Origin: Pseudomonadota bacterium
GTDB lineage: Bacteria > Pseudomonadota > Gammaproteobacteria > Burkholderiales > Burkholderiaceae_C
Direction of reading: 5' to 3'
Length of the DNA stretch: 38,492 nucleotides
NCBI GenBank assembly: GCA_030538085.1
Contig: JAUNUR010000025.1
Location: 1-38,492, forward strand
A model generated the notes under the pieces. It ran no database searches. It was given only the letters and a program-made list of their open reading frames with translations, and was not told the DNA's origin. A program made the position numbers and the translations under genes. Shown here in pieces: positions 12,962 through 20,854 of this stretch; the first letter of the stretch is position 1, and every line of letters begins with the position of its first letter.

Positions 12962-14278
12962 ATGAATACTTCCTCCGGCGACACCATCCTCAAACAACAC
13001 CTGATCGACGCCGCCATCTGCATCCGCTGCGGCGCTTGCGAGGCCGCTTGCCCCATCGACGCCATCACGCACGACTCCAACAACTACGTGGTCAGTGCGC
13101 AGGCGTGCAAGATGTGCCTGAACTGCATTCCCGTGTGCCCCACCGGCGCCATCGACAGCTGGCGCCTGGTGCCCCAGGCCAAGCCCTACACGCTGGAAGA
13201 GCAGTTCAGCTGGTTCGAACTGCCGGAGGAACTGACACCCGCGCAACTGGCCGAGGCCGGCGTGGCAGCGGGGGCGCTGGCGGGTGAGGGCGGCCACGCC
13301 GACGAGGCGCTGCAAACCCAGGCGCAGGTCGAGGCCGCCGCCATCGACCCCACGCAGCCCGGCACCAGCGCGGCACCCGCCAGCTATGGCGCCACGATCC
13401 CGCCCTGGTCGGCAGCGCACGCCTACACCAACCTCTACGGCGCGCGCGCCGCCGAGAAGACGGTGACGGCCACCGTCGCCGGCAACGTGCGCGTCACCGA
13501 CGTGGGCACCGAGTACGACACGCACCACATCATCCTGGACTTTGGCACCATGCCCTTCCCGGTGCTGGAGGGGCAATCCATCGGCATCGTGCCGCCCGGC
13601 GTGGACGAGCGCGGCAAACCGCACTTCGCGCGCCAGTACAGCATCGCCAGCGCGCGCAACGGCGAGCGGCCGGGCTTCAACAACCTGTCGCTCACCATCA
13701 AGCGCGTGCTGGAAGACCACCAGGGCAAGCCCGTGCGCGGCGTGGGCAGCAACTACATGTGCGACCTCAAGGTGGGCGACAAGGTGCAGGTCATCGGGCC
13801 GTTCGGCGCCACCTTCCTGATGCCGAACCACCCCAAGAGCAACATCGTGATGATCTGCACCGGCACCGGCAGTGCACCCATGCGCGCCATGACGGAGTGG
13901 CGCCGCCGCCTGCGCAAGAGCGGCAAGTTCGAGGGCGGCAAGCTGATGCTGTTCTTCGGCGCCCGCACCAAGGAAGAGTTGCCCTATTTCGGCCCGCTGC
14001 AAAGCCTGCCCAAGGACTTCATCGACATCAACTTCGCCTTCAGCCGCACGCCCAACCAGCCCAAGAAGTACGTGCAGGACGCCCTGCGCGAGCGCGCCGC
14101 CGACCTGGTGCCGCTGCTGCAGGATGGCAACACCTTCTTCTATGTGTGTGGCTTGAAGAGCATGGAAGAGGGCGTCATATTGGCGCTGCGCGACGTGGCG
14201 CAAGGCGCTGGCCTGAACTGGGACGAGATCGGCCAGCGCCTGAAGAAGGAAGGGCGACTGCACCTGGAGACGTATTGA
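12962..14278 (+). CDS. boxA: Benzoyl-CoA 2,3-epoxidase, reductase subunit BoxA
   Basis: This 438-residue NADPH-dependent reductase feeds electrons to BoxB. The N-terminus carries two [4Fe-4S] clusters: Cys20, 23, 26, 30 ([12 protein letters not shown]) and Cys49, 52, 55, 59 ([12 protein letters not shown]). An alanine-rich linker follows. The C-terminal half is a ferredoxin-NADP reductase module with the FAD motif RQYSIAS, the NADP loop [12 protein letters not shown] and the end LHLETY. I chose the ATG at 12962 because homology begins there; four codons further upstream there is only a TTG. A large inverted repeat follows the stop and probably ends the operon. Confidence 0.95.
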   Translation: MNTSSGDTILKQHLIDAAICIRCGACEAACPIDAITHDSNNYVVSAQACKMCLNCIPVCPTGAIDSWRLVPQAKPYTLEEQFSWFELPEELTPAQLAEAGVAAGALAGEGGHADEALQTQAQVEAAAIDPTQPGTSAAPASYGATIPPWSAAHAYTNLYGARAAEKTVTATVAGNVRVTDVGTEYDTHHIILDFGTMPFPVLEGQSIGIVPPGVDERGKPHFARQYSIASARNGERPGFNNLSLTIKRVLEDHQGKPVRGVGSNYMCDLKVGDKVQVIGPFGATFLMPNHPKSNIVMICTGTGSAPMRAMTEWRRRLRKSGKFEGGKLMLFFGARTKEELPYFGPLQSLPKDFIDINFAFSRTPNQPKKYVQDALRERAADLVPLLQDGNTFFYVCGLKSMEEGVILALRDVAQGAGLNWDEIGQRLKKEGRLHLETY

Positions 14279-14313
14279 GGCGGGCATCACCTGCCTCGAT
14301 AACTTCAATAAAA

Positions 14314-14393
14314 ATAGCTGCTTGCGCTGGATATGTCTGGTTTTCAGATTGATTCATATCTGAAACGCTTGCATATCCAGCGCAAGCAGCTAT
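14314..14393. repeat. Large inverted repeat (Comamonadaceae-type) after boxA, probable terminator
   Basis: The 22-base arms at 14314-14335 and 14372-14393 (core GCTGCTTGCGCTGG) are perfectly complementary. The loop carries a second hairpin, TTTCAGAT and ATCTGAAA, at 14342-14365. The GCGCAAGCAGCTAT sequence is a very common intergenic repeat in Comamonadaceae (established knowledge, from memory). It lies 35 bases behind boxA and can act as a terminator or stabiliser of the box transcript. The gap 14279-14689 holds only repeats. Confidence 0.75.
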
Positions 14394-14708
14394 CAAATTT
14401 CAACTGCTTCCCTTGAACCTATTGAGAGTTTCGCAATTCAGGACAAGCACATGTCATGCCTTCACCTCATCCCGTCATTGCGGCGAAGGCCGCAATCCAC
14501 GCGGTGTCCGCGGGTCAACACCGTGTCAAGGTGACGCCCCATGGATTGCGGCCTTCGCCGCAATGACGAGGGGATGTGAGAGGGTTTTTCTGATGGTCCG
14601 CGCTGTCGTGATTATTGAAAAGCTTAATAATTTTCAGATTGATTCATATCTGAAACGCTTGCATATCCAGCGCAAGCAGCTATCAAATTTCAACTGATTC
14701 CCTTGAAC
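14341..14708. repeat. 78-bp direct repeat flanking a MITE copy
   Basis: Positions 14341-14418 and 14631-14708 are the same 78 bases, starting TTTTCAGATTGATTC, with one difference (C at 14407, A at 14697). The MITE copy lies between them. The second unit overlaps the end of the YceB-like gene. Confidence 0.85.
14413..14630. mobile_element. MITE-like element, second copy with altered right end
   Basis: It is highly similar to 6325-6548 from the left end TTGAACCTATTGAG through the 26-base hairpin arms to the CCGCGCTGTCGTGATT segment. The right end reads GAAAAGCTTAATAA instead of the usual AATATCAATAGGTTGAA, so the terminal repeat is lost or rearranged. No target duplication is visible. Confidence 0.8.
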
Positions 14709-15253
14709 AGGCTCACCCGCAGCCTGCCCTTGACCACCCGCACATCGCGTAACGCCCAGCGGGCCAATGCCCCGGCGGTGGTGCTGGTGTCGATCACGTA
14801 CAGCGGCCGGTCGCGCAGAGCGCTTTGCACGGCCAGCGGCCCGTGCGCCTTGACCAATGCAGCGTAGCGCTCGGGTACACCGTCCAGCGCGAAGTCGGTC
14901 ACCGTCAGGTCGTCGATATAGAACGCGCCGGCGGCCCGCTCATAGCGCAACTTGCCCGACAGCCCCGCCCGGCCTGGAAACTCGCGCCCGCCAGCCTGCA
15001 CCGCCATCTGTGTGTCCAGTTGCAGACGGTCGGCATCGGTGGGCAGGCTGAGCCGCGGCTGGCTGAACTCCACGCAGACCAGTACCAGCGGGCAGTTGCG
15101 GACCGGAAAGCGCTCGGCCAGGTGCTGCTGCAGCGTGGCAGGCTCCAGGTTCAGCGCCAGCTCGCCCACGAAGCGCTGAAACGCCCACCATGCCGCTGCG
15201 GTCAATGCCAGCAGGATGAGCAAGATGGCGAGCACGGAGTGAAGACGGCGCAT
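14690..15253 (-). CDS. YceB-like membrane-anchored protein (DUF1439)
   Basis: This 187-residue protein has one N-terminal hydrophobic segment (VLAILLILLALTAAAWWAF), followed by a periplasmic domain. Its lipid-binding-like pattern includes FPVRNCPLVLVCVEFSQPRLSLP and YIDDLTVTDFALDGVPERY, and resembles the DUF1439/YceB family of outer-membrane-associated proteins of unknown role. There is no lipobox, so it is probably a signal anchor. The start is uncertain: I chose the ATG at 15253 before the membrane segment, while in-frame ATGs at 15286 and 15325 fall in sequence resembling a degraded repeat. Its last six codons lie in the 78-bp repeat, so the C-terminus may be repeat-derived. Confidence 0.65.
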   Translation of the reverse strand: MRRLHSVLAILLILLALTAAAWWAFQRFVGELALNLEPATLQQHLAERFPVRNCPLVLVCVEFSQPRLSLPTDADRLQLDTQMAVQAGGREFPGRAGLSGKLRYERAAGAFYIDDLTVTDFALDGVPERYAALVKAHGPLAVQSALRDRPLYVIDTSTTAGALARWALRDVRVVKGRLRVSLFKGIS

Positions 15254-15298
15254 GTGGGATTGGGGGGGGTGGATCGAGGGCGCCATCTTGCCATGGCG

Positions 15299-15325
15299 GA
15301 TCGCCGCAATGACGGGCGAAGGCAT
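15299..15325. repeat. Degraded MITE fragment
   Basis: Read on the minus strand it gives ATGCCTTC, then CCGTCATTGCGGCGA, matching the left interior of the MITE with an eight-base deletion. Confidence 0.5.
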
Positions 15326-15659
15326 TGCATTGCATAGCTTGCTCTGACTTGCGATGCTTTTAATAGTATAGCAATCATCGCTTGCTGGGCGAGCGCCATC
15401 GTTTGATTTGCTTGATAATCAAGAGGTCTCAGATACGGCTTGTGGGAGCGGCCTTGGCCGCGATGGCAGCGTTTCGCCCTGAGCCAAGGCTTATCGCGGG
15501 CAAGCTCGCTCCCACAAAAAACAATGGAAAACCGCGTGTATGCATGCACGCTCTGAAACTCGTTGATAAGCAAGTTGATCTGTCTTGCAAAAAGAGAGCT
15601 GGCTTGGCAAGGCCTGGCTGGCTCTGTCAACAGCGCCGATGGCGCTTCCCACGATGAAA
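15326..15659. other. Gene-free spacer with repeats
   Basis: No convincing gene. It holds a partial Comamonadaceae-type repeat near 15340-15390 (GCTTG and CAAGCG-like arms around TAGTATAGC) and the REP-type palindrome at 15441-15516. Beyond 15520 I see nothing definite. Confidence 0.5.
15441..15516. repeat. Pseudomonas-type REP palindrome
   Basis: TGTGGGAGCG (15441-15450) and CGCTCCCACA (15507-15516) frame CCTTGGCCGCGATGGC and ATCGCGGGCAAG. This is the sequence style of the abundant REP/REPIN units of Pseudomonas. It lies downstream of hemP and may act as terminator of the tonB-hemP transcript, since an A-rich/U-rich run follows. Confidence 0.6.
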
Positions 15660-15878
15660 CTATTTGGTCAGGATCAGCTTGCCCAGCTTGGTGGCCTGCA
15701 GCCGGTAGACGGCGCCGTTGTGGCTGATCTCGATGGCGCGGCGCCCTTGCAGCAGGTGGTGGCTGGGCATGGGCGCGCTGGCGGCATCGGCTGGCGAGGT
15801 GTTCCGCGCACCCGGATCGGTGAGGGCGTTGTCAGGCGCTGCCGTGGCGCGGGTGCCCGGGGGCGGTTTCTTCGTCAT
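15660..15878 (-). CDS. hemP: Hemin uptake protein HemP
   Basis: This 72-residue protein has a disordered Pro/Ala-rich N-terminus and the complete HemP core SHHLLQGRRAIEISHNGAVYRLQATKLGKLILTK-like pattern at its C-terminus. The key elements are LLQGRR, I-x-I-x-H-x-G, YRL and the final GKLILTK. In rhizobia and Burkholderia the HmuP/HemP proteins are needed for expression or function of haem uptake systems. Its ATG overlaps the exbD stop (ATGA), indicating translational coupling. It is the last gene of the Fur-box-preceded tonB-exbB-exbD-hemP operon. Confidence 0.88.
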   Translation of the reverse strand: MTKKPPPGTRATAAPDNALTDPGARNTSPADAASAPMPSHHLLQGRRAIEISHNGAVYRLQATKLGKLILTK

Positions 15879-16294
15879 GGGGTGTCGTGCCTGGGCTCGG
15901 TGACGAAACCGATCTTGCTCAAGCCCGCCTGCTGCGCCGCCGCCATGGCCTGTGCCACGCGTTCGTAACGCACGTCCTTGTCGCCGCGGATGTGCAGATC
16001 GGGCTGCGGCTGCTTTTGCGCTTCGGCCCGCAACCTGGGTGGGAGCTGATCATCCGCAATCGGCTCCTCGCCCAGCCAGTAGCTGCCATCGGCCTGCACC
16101 GTCAGGCGCAAGGTCTGGGGCTGGATCACTTCCTTCTCGTTGCTGGCCTGCGGCAGCTGCACGTTCACGGCGTGCTTCATCACCGGCACGGTGATGATGA
16201 AGATGATGAGCAGCACCAGCATCACGTCGATGAACGGGACCATGTTGATCTCGCTCATCACCTCGTCGTGGTCGTCGGCGATGAATCCAGCCAT
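15875..16294 (-). CDS. exbD: Energy-transducing biopolymer transport protein ExbD
   Basis: This 139-residue protein has one N-terminal membrane segment. MVPFIDVMLVLLIIFIITVP contains the essential proton-path Asp23, and the periplasmic domain ends in KIGFVTEP. It forms the inner-membrane motor with ExbB to energise TonB. It starts one base after the exbB stop (TGAGATG) and overlaps hemP by four bases, so the block is one operon. Confidence 0.93.
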   Translation of the reverse strand: MAGFIADDHDEVMSEINMVPFIDVMLVLLIIFIITVPVMKHAVNVQLPQASNEKEVIQPQTLRLTVQADGSYWLGEEPIADDQLPPRLRAEAQKQPQPDLHIRGDKDVRYERVAQAMAAAQQAGLSKIGFVTEPRHDTP

Positions 16295-16295
16295 C

Positions 16296-17015
16296 TCAGG
16301 CGCCTTTCTTCAGGGGCACCACATTGCCTTCGTCACGGGCGGCGGTCACCCGCGCACCGGTCACGTGATACGCATGCAGGTCGTGCGCGAAGCGCCCCAG
16401 CTTGGCCAGGATGTGCTTGTTGCCCCGCACCAGCGCGTTGTAGCCCAGCACGGCGGGAATGGCCACCGCCAGGCCCAGCGCGGTCATGATGAGCGCCTCG
16501 CCAATGGGGCCGGCCACCTGGTCGATGCTGGCCTGGCCGGCGCTGCCGATCCGCATCAGCGCGTGGTAGATGCCCCAGACGGTGCCGAACAGACCCACGA
16601 AAGGCGCGGTGGAACCGACCGAGGCCAGAATCGCCAGGCCAGCCTGCAGCTTGCCCGTGGTGGCGTCGATGCTGTTGCGCAGCGCGCGCGAGATCCAGTC
16701 GCTGGCATCCAGACTGTCGTGCAGTTGTGCCTTGTGGGCACGGTGGTGGGCGGTGGCTTCGCGGCCTTCGATGGCGAGCTGGCGGAACGGGTTGCCGTCG
16801 GCATCGCCCAGCTTGGTCAGACCCTCGGCCATGTCGGCCGAGTGCCAGAAACTCTCGACCCGCGCCGCCTGGCGCTTGGCGCGCACCACATCCAGCGCCT
16901 TGATGAGGATCACCACCCACGAGGCCAGCGACATCAGCAGCAGCACCGCGAACACGCCGCGCGTGACCCAGTCGCCCTGGGTCCACACGTGCATCAAGCC
17001 AAACTCACCGTTCAT
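16296..17015 (-). CDS. exbB: Biopolymer transport protein ExbB (MotA/TolQ/ExbB family)
   Basis: This 239-residue protein has three membrane segments: residues about 18-40 (GVFAVLLLMSLASWVVILIKAL), then ILASVGSTAPFVGLFGTVWGI, then EALIMTALGLAVAIPAVLGYN. The last two carry the family signature. It is the scaffold subunit of the proton-driven motor that energises TonB. GGAG lies eight bases upstream of the ATG at 17015. The 113-base gap to tonB holds a GCCCGG/CCGGGC hairpin. Confidence 0.94.
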   Translation of the reverse strand: MNGEFGLMHVWTQGDWVTRGVFAVLLLMSLASWVVILIKALDVVRAKRQAARVESFWHSADMAEGLTKLGDADGNPFRQLAIEGREATAHHRAHKAQLHDSLDASDWISRALRNSIDATTGKLQAGLAILASVGSTAPFVGLFGTVWGIYHALMRIGSAGQASIDQVAGPIGEALIMTALGLAVAIPAVLGYNALVRGNKHILAKLGRFAHDLHAYHVTGARVTAARDEGNVVPLKKGA

Positions 17016-17128
17016 TTAGAAACTCCATGATTTGCTGTTCAAGACAAGGGGTAGCGGAGCAGGCCATGTCGGCGAACGCCATGCCCGGACCCGTGCCGGG
17101 CGCCGGCGCTGTCTCCTTGGGGAAAGTG

Positions 17129-17851
17129 TCATTCCAAGACGAATTTGATCGGCACGTCGAACCACATGGCCTCGGGCACGCCGCCCCGGGTGCCGGGCAC
17201 GTAGCGCCAGCGGTCGCGGGCGGTTTCCAGCGCCACCTGATCCAGCCGCTCGAAACCGCTGGAGCGCTGGATGCGCGCCTGGCTGGCGCGGCCATCGACA
17301 CCGATGAGCACGCGCACGACGGCGCGGCCCGTCTCGCCCAGGCGGCGGCTCATGGGCGGGTAGGGCGGCTCGGGGTTGTTGAGGTAGGCAGCGGTGGACG
17401 ACGGCTGCACCACCACGGGCGGGGGGGCAGGCACGGGCGCCGCCGCAACTGCCGTGGCGGGGGCTGCTGCGGCGGGCGCGGGTTCGGCCGCGACCGCAAC
17501 GTCCACCGGAGCCGGCTGGGCCGGTGCCGCGACTGGCGCCGCTGGCTGAGCCGGCGCCACCGGAGCGGGCCGTGGCGCGGCGCGTGGCTTGGGTGGTGGC
17601 GTGGGCCGGGGCTTTGGCGGCAGTGGTGCTGGTGGCGCGGGTGGTGGTGTGGGCGCGGCGGCGGGCGGAGTGGGCGTGATGAACTCCGCCAGGATTTGCG
17701 CCGACACGATCACCTCGGCTGGTTGACGCAGCAGTCCGCGCTGCAGCGCCCACAGCGCCACGGCATGCAGCAGCACGACGCTACCGATGATGAAGGCATG
17801 GCGGCCCAGAGGTGACACGGTGGGAAAAGGCGAGAGCGAAGTCGCGGACAT
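17129..17851 (-). CDS. tonB: Energy transducer TonB
   Basis: This 240-residue protein has a classic three-part build. An N-terminal signal anchor (FIIGSVVLLHAVALWAL) is followed by a long Pro/Ala linker (residues about 55-160, PPKPRPTPPPKPR and similar) that spans the periplasm. The C-terminal TonB domain carries YPPMSRRLGETGRAVVRVLIGVDG, SGFERLDQVALE and a final FVLE. It carries proton-motive energy to outer-membrane receptors such as the one at 21844-24177. It lies downstream of a Fur box, with two tiny ORFs between. Confidence 0.93.
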   Translation of the reverse strand: MSATSLSPFPTVSPLGRHAFIIGSVVLLHAVALWALQRGLLRQPAEVIVSAQILAEFITPTPPAAAPTPPPAPPAPLPPKPRPTPPPKPRAAPRPAPVAPAQPAAPVAAPAQPAPVDVAVAAEPAPAAAAPATAVAAAPVPAPPPVVVQPSSTAAYLNNPEPPYPPMSRRLGETGRAVVRVLIGVDGRASQARIQRSSGFERLDQVALETARDRWRYVPGTRGGVPEAMWFDVPIKFVLE

Positions 17852-17912
17852 GATACGAAAGCAGGACGCTGAGCAGCGCGCGGGCTGTTGGGGCGCTGGC
17901 GAGATACGCGAA

Positions 17913-18023
17913 TCAGTGCCGTGGCGGACGTTGAGCCGGGCCGCGGAATACCCAGGCCAGGCCAGCGAGCACCAGCCCCAGGCAGCCCAGGGTGGCCCAC
18001 AGCGCGGCGTCGGCCCCGGTCAT
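17913..18023 (-). CDS. Tiny membrane peptide upstream of tonB (candidate)
   Basis: This 36-residue ORF starts MTGADAALWATLGCLGLVLAG and ends FRGPAQRPPRH. It is one hydrophobic helix with a basic C-terminal tail, so the tail would face the cytoplasm or periplasm of a single-pass micro-protein. AAGGGAG lies ten bases before the ATG. It lies between the Fur box and tonB, with a 61-base gap to tonB, and its start overlaps the stop of the preceding tiny ORF (TGATG). I do not recognise a family; expression is unproven. Confidence 0.45.
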   Translation of the reverse strand: MTGADAALWATLGCLGLVLAGLAWVFRGPAQRPPRH

Positions 18024-18145
18024 CACGCCCGCGCTCCCTTGGTGCCATTCCCGTGGTGACTACGGTTACTGACCATGTGCATGCCGGTGCGGGCGTGTGG
18101 GGCGATGTCGCGCTTGGAAGCGCGGTTGTGGACGCAGGCGAGCAT
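18023..18145 (-). CDS. Tiny His- and basic-residue-rich ORF (candidate)
   Basis: This 40-residue ORF begins MLACVHNRASKRDIAPHART and contains MHMVSNRSHHG. It has six His and one Cys. AAAGG precedes the ATG at 18145 at a wide spacing. Its TGA overlaps the ATG of the next tiny ORF, suggesting coupling. It is the first ORF behind the Fur box, so it could be a leader peptide or a metal-binding micro-protein. It may also be chance. Confidence 0.3.
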   Translation of the reverse strand: MLACVHNRASKRDIAPHARTGMHMVSNRSHHGNGTKGARA

Positions 18146-18154
18146 GTGAAAACC

Positions 18155-18172
18155 TTTGAGGACAGCCTCTGA
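18155..18172. repeat. Solitary end of the GAGGCTG-family element
   Basis: TTTGAGGACAGCCTCTGAG equals the right end of 24350-24528. No second arm is nearby, so this is a relic or a solo terminal repeat. It lies in the leader between the Fur box and the tonB operon. Confidence 0.5.
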
Positions 18173-18201
18173 GATGCGAGTGGATAGCGAAACCAGATAT
18201 T

Positions 18202-18221
18202 AAATGAGAACCATTCTCATT
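18202..18221 (-). promoter_or_regulatory. Fur box of the tonB-exbB-exbD-hemP operon
   Basis: AAATGAGAACCATTCTCATT is an almost perfect Fur palindrome (AATGAGAA-N2-TTCTCATT). It faces the tonB operon with the two tiny ORFs in between and implies iron repression. The gap 18146-18486 otherwise holds the element remnants listed here; a plus-strand frame across it has no family features. Confidence 0.8.
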
Positions 18222-18359
18222 GTCAATGGCTGTATTCGCAATAGGTTCTTTTTTGGGGTGTCCTGCATCAGGAGCAGCAATGCCAACTCCAGATCACGGC
18301 TGCAAGACCTCGCCATTCCAGCGCAAAGCCGGCTCCGTAGCGCGATACGGGGCCGGAAT

Positions 18360-18499
18360 TCACACGGGTGTCCGCGGGGTCAACACCGTGTCAAGGTGAC
18401 GCCCCATGGATGGCGGCTTTCGCCGCAATGACGAGGGAATGTGAGGTTTTTTCCGATGGCCCGCGCTGTCGTGATTTTTGAAAATCTCAATAGCTTGAA
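18360..18499. mobile_element. MITE-like element, right part only
   Basis: It begins inside the element at CACACGGGTGTCCGCGGGG and runs to the right terminal repeat ending AATAGCTTGAA. The left third, including one hairpin arm, is missing. Its right terminal repeat contains the in-frame stop of the FMN dehydrogenase gene. Confidence 0.75.
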
Positions 18500-19677
18500 G
18501 TGGAAATGGAACAAGGACCGGTGTCCGCGCCGAGGTCGAGCAAGGGGGCTCCCGCATCGGCCAGCGTGCGGCAGCCAGTGAGGGCCATCGCCATTTCCAG
18601 TTCATCGCGCAGCAGGCGGATCATGCGGGCCACGCCCAGCGCGCCGCCTGCGGCCAGGGCGTGCACCACGGGGCGGCCAACCATGACGGCATTGGCGCCC
18701 AAGGCGATGGCCTTGAGCACGTCGGTGCCGCGGCGGATGCCGCCGTCGACGACGAGGGGCAGCGCATCGCCCACGGCTGCGCGCACCCGCGGCAGGGCCT
18801 GCGCGGTGGGCGGCGCGGTGTCGAGCGTGCGGCCACCATGGTTGCTGACGATGAGGCCGGCCACGCCCAGCGTTTGCGCGATGCGCGCGTCGGCCGGGTG
18901 CAGCACGCCCTTGAGCCACACGGGTAGCCGTGTTCGCGTGCGCAGCCAGGCCACGTCGTCCCAGGTAGGGGCGTGGGCGGGCAGGCCGGCGCAGTAGGTG
19001 TCGTCGGCCAGTGGCGCAGCGGGCGCATCCTGCAGGTGCACGGCGTGCACGCCGGGCGGCAGGGTGAAGGCGGCGCGGCGCTCGCGGTCGCGCATGCCGT
19101 GCACGGGAGCATCGACGGTGAGCACGATGGCCTCGAAGCCTGCGGCCTCGGCGCGTTGCACCAGCGCGTGGTTGAAGCCCCGGTCGGCCTGCCAATAGAG
19201 CTGAAACCACAACGGGCCGTGGCCAGGATCGGCCAGCACGGCTTCGGCGATCCGCTCCATGGGCATGTTCGATTGCGTGCTGAGCACGTAGCCCGCACCT
19301 TGCGCGGCGGCGGCCAGCGCGCTGGCCCATTCGCCATCGGGATGGGCCAGGCGCTGGTGCGCCACCGGCGCCAGAAAGATGGGGTGTGACAGCTCGTGAG
19401 TGACCAGCGTCACGCGCGTGTGGCCGCCGGCCAGCGGCTGCAGCACGCGCGGCCACAGGCGTGGGCTTTGCCAGGCGGCAAGGTTGTCTCGCAGGGTGGT
19501 TTCGTCGCCCGCTCCGCCTTGCAGATACGCCCATGCGGCGGTGCTCATGCGGTCTTGGGCGCATGCCTCGAAATCGGCCAGGCTCTGGGGCGTTGCCCTG
19601 GCCGTGGCGGTCAATGCCGGTGTGTCGCCTGCGTTACCCACCTCGTGCAGCCCGTGGTCCAAGCGCGTGCAACCCAT
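18487..19677 (-). CDS. FMN-dependent alpha-hydroxy-acid dehydrogenase (LldD/glycolate oxidase family)
   Basis: This 396-residue protein is a TIM barrel of the FMN-dependent 2-hydroxy-acid oxidase family. Visible motifs are FLAPVAHQRLAHPDGE, WFQLYWQADR, VLTVDAPVHGMRDRE, VSNHGGRTLD (catalytic His and Arg region) and DGGIRRGTDVLKAIALGANAVMVGRP (FMN phosphate loop). It oxidises lactate, glycolate or a similar acid; the substrate cannot be fixed. Its ATG lies inside the end of the upstream MFS gene (44-base overlap), so the two are probably coupled. The last three codons and the stop lie within a MITE end, so the natural C-terminus was probably replaced. Confidence 0.87.
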   Translation of the reverse strand: MGCTRLDHGLHEVGNAGDTPALTATARATPQSLADFEACAQDRMSTAAWAYLQGGAGDETTLRDNLAAWQSPRLWPRVLQPLAGGHTRVTLVTHELSHPIFLAPVAHQRLAHPDGEWASALAAAAQGAGYVLSTQSNMPMERIAEAVLADPGHGPLWFQLYWQADRGFNHALVQRAEAAGFEAIVLTVDAPVHGMRDRERRAAFTLPPGVHAVHLQDAPAAPLADDTYCAGLPAHAPTWDDVAWLRTRTRLPVWLKGVLHPADARIAQTLGVAGLIVSNHGGRTLDTAPPTAQALPRVRAAVGDALPLVVDGGIRRGTDVLKAIALGANAVMVGRPVVHALAAGGALGVARMIRLLRDELEMAMALTGCRTLADAGAPLLDLGADTGPCSISTSSY

Positions 19678-20854
19678 GGCGGTGCCGCAGCGCCGTGGCG
19701 ACGATGCTCAACACCATCGCGATGACCACGGCGGCCAGCGCGTACCAGTGCATCTGGTCGACATGGTGTGTCGCCAGCAGCAGGGCGCCCCAGGCGGCCC
19801 CGATGGCCTGGCCGCCATACATGGCGGAAGCGTTGAAGGCCACCGTGGCGGTCGCCGCGCCAGGCGCCAACCCAACCAGCCGCGACTGCTGGGCGGTGTT
19901 GGCGACGAAGATGGCGAGCGCCCAGGGCGCGATGACGGGCCACAGCAGGGTGGGGTTGCGCGTCAGTGGCCACAGCACCAGGCTGATGGCGATGCACCCC
20001 AGCGCCATCAGCAGCACGCGGTCGGCGCCGATCCGGTCCACGTAACGCGAGGCCACGGCATTGCCCACGAAACTGAGAATGCCGAACCAGGCGAACAGCA
20101 GGCTCAACTGGGTGGGGCCCAGACCCACCTCGTCACGGAAAAAGGGCGAGAAATACGCCAGCAGCATGAACTGGCCGCCAGAAAACAGGGCGCTGGCCAG
20201 AACGCACAGCGTGAGCACCGGGTTGCGCGCCAGCAGGCCCCAGGCGCGCAGGTTCAGGGGCGGTGGGCGAATGCCCGAGGGCATGGCGCGGGCCAGCCAC
20301 ACCGCGCTGATCAGCGACAGCAGCGACAGCGCCATGAAAGTGGCGCGCCACCCGAAGCGGTCGCCCGCCCAGGCCGACAGCGGCATGCCCAGCACCGAGG
20401 CGGCCGACCAGCCCAGAAACACGTAGGTCACGGCGCGGCCACGCTGGTCAGCCCTGGCCAGCCAGCCGACGCAGGCCGCCGCCTGCGGACTGAACAGGGC
20501 GGGCGCCAGCATCGAGGCCACGCGCAACGGCAGCAGGGTTTCCAGGCTGGGCGCGAATGCTTCGGCCAAATGCAGCACCGCGTACCACAGCATGCACAGC
20601 GTGAGCAGGTGGCGCCGGTCCCACTTGCCCACCAGTGCCGCCAGCACGGGCGCCGCGATGCAGATGGTGAGCGAGGCGGCTGAAATCAACACGCCCAGAT
20701 CGCTGGGGGCCGCGTTGAGCGAGCGCGCCATGTCGCGCAGCGTGCCCGCCACGACCATCACGCCGCTGCCAATGACGAAGTTTCCGAACAGCAAGCTGTT
20801 CAGAAATTTGGGTGATAGGGGCGTTTGCTGGACCACGCCAGCGGACGACTCCAT
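19634..20854 (-). CDS. MFS transporter, DHA1-like
   Basis: This protein of about 406 residues has roughly 12 hydrophobic segments. It starts at the ATG at 20854 (MESSAGVVQQTPLSPKF). GKWDRRHLL in the loop between helices 2 and 3 is the expected MFS motif A position, and RVASMLAPALFSPQAAACVGWLA resembles drug/proton antiporters of the AraJ/YdhP group. An extra TTG start three codons upstream is possible. Overlap with the hydroxy-acid dehydrogenase suggests export or uptake of a related acid, but the substrate is unknown. The 150-base leader shows no Fur box, so iron control is not supported. Confidence 0.82.
   Translation of the reverse strand: MESSAGVVQQTPLSPKFLNSLLFGNFVIGSGVMVVAGTLRDMARSLNAAPSDLGVLISAASLTICIAAPVLAALVGKWDRRHLLTLCMLWYAVLHLAEAFAPSLETLLPLRVASMLAPALFSPQAAACVGWLARADQRGRAVTYVFLGWSAASVLGMPLSAWAGDRFGWRATFMALSLLSLISAVWLARAMPSGIRPPPLNLRAWGLLARNPVLTLCVLASALFSGGQFMLLAYFSPFFRDEVGLGPTQLSLLFAWFGILSFVGNAVASRYVDRIGADRVLLMALGCIAISLVLWPLTRNPTLLWPVIAPWALAIFVANTAQQSRLVGLAPGAATATVAFNASAMYGGQAIGAAWGALLLATHHVDQMHWYALAAVVIAMVLSIVATALRHRHGLHALGPRAARGG

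Noticed and set aside
18204-18431. Plus-strand 75-codon frame beyond the Fur box
   Set aside because: It starts inside the Fur box, runs into the MITE and has no recognisable feature or ribosome binding site.
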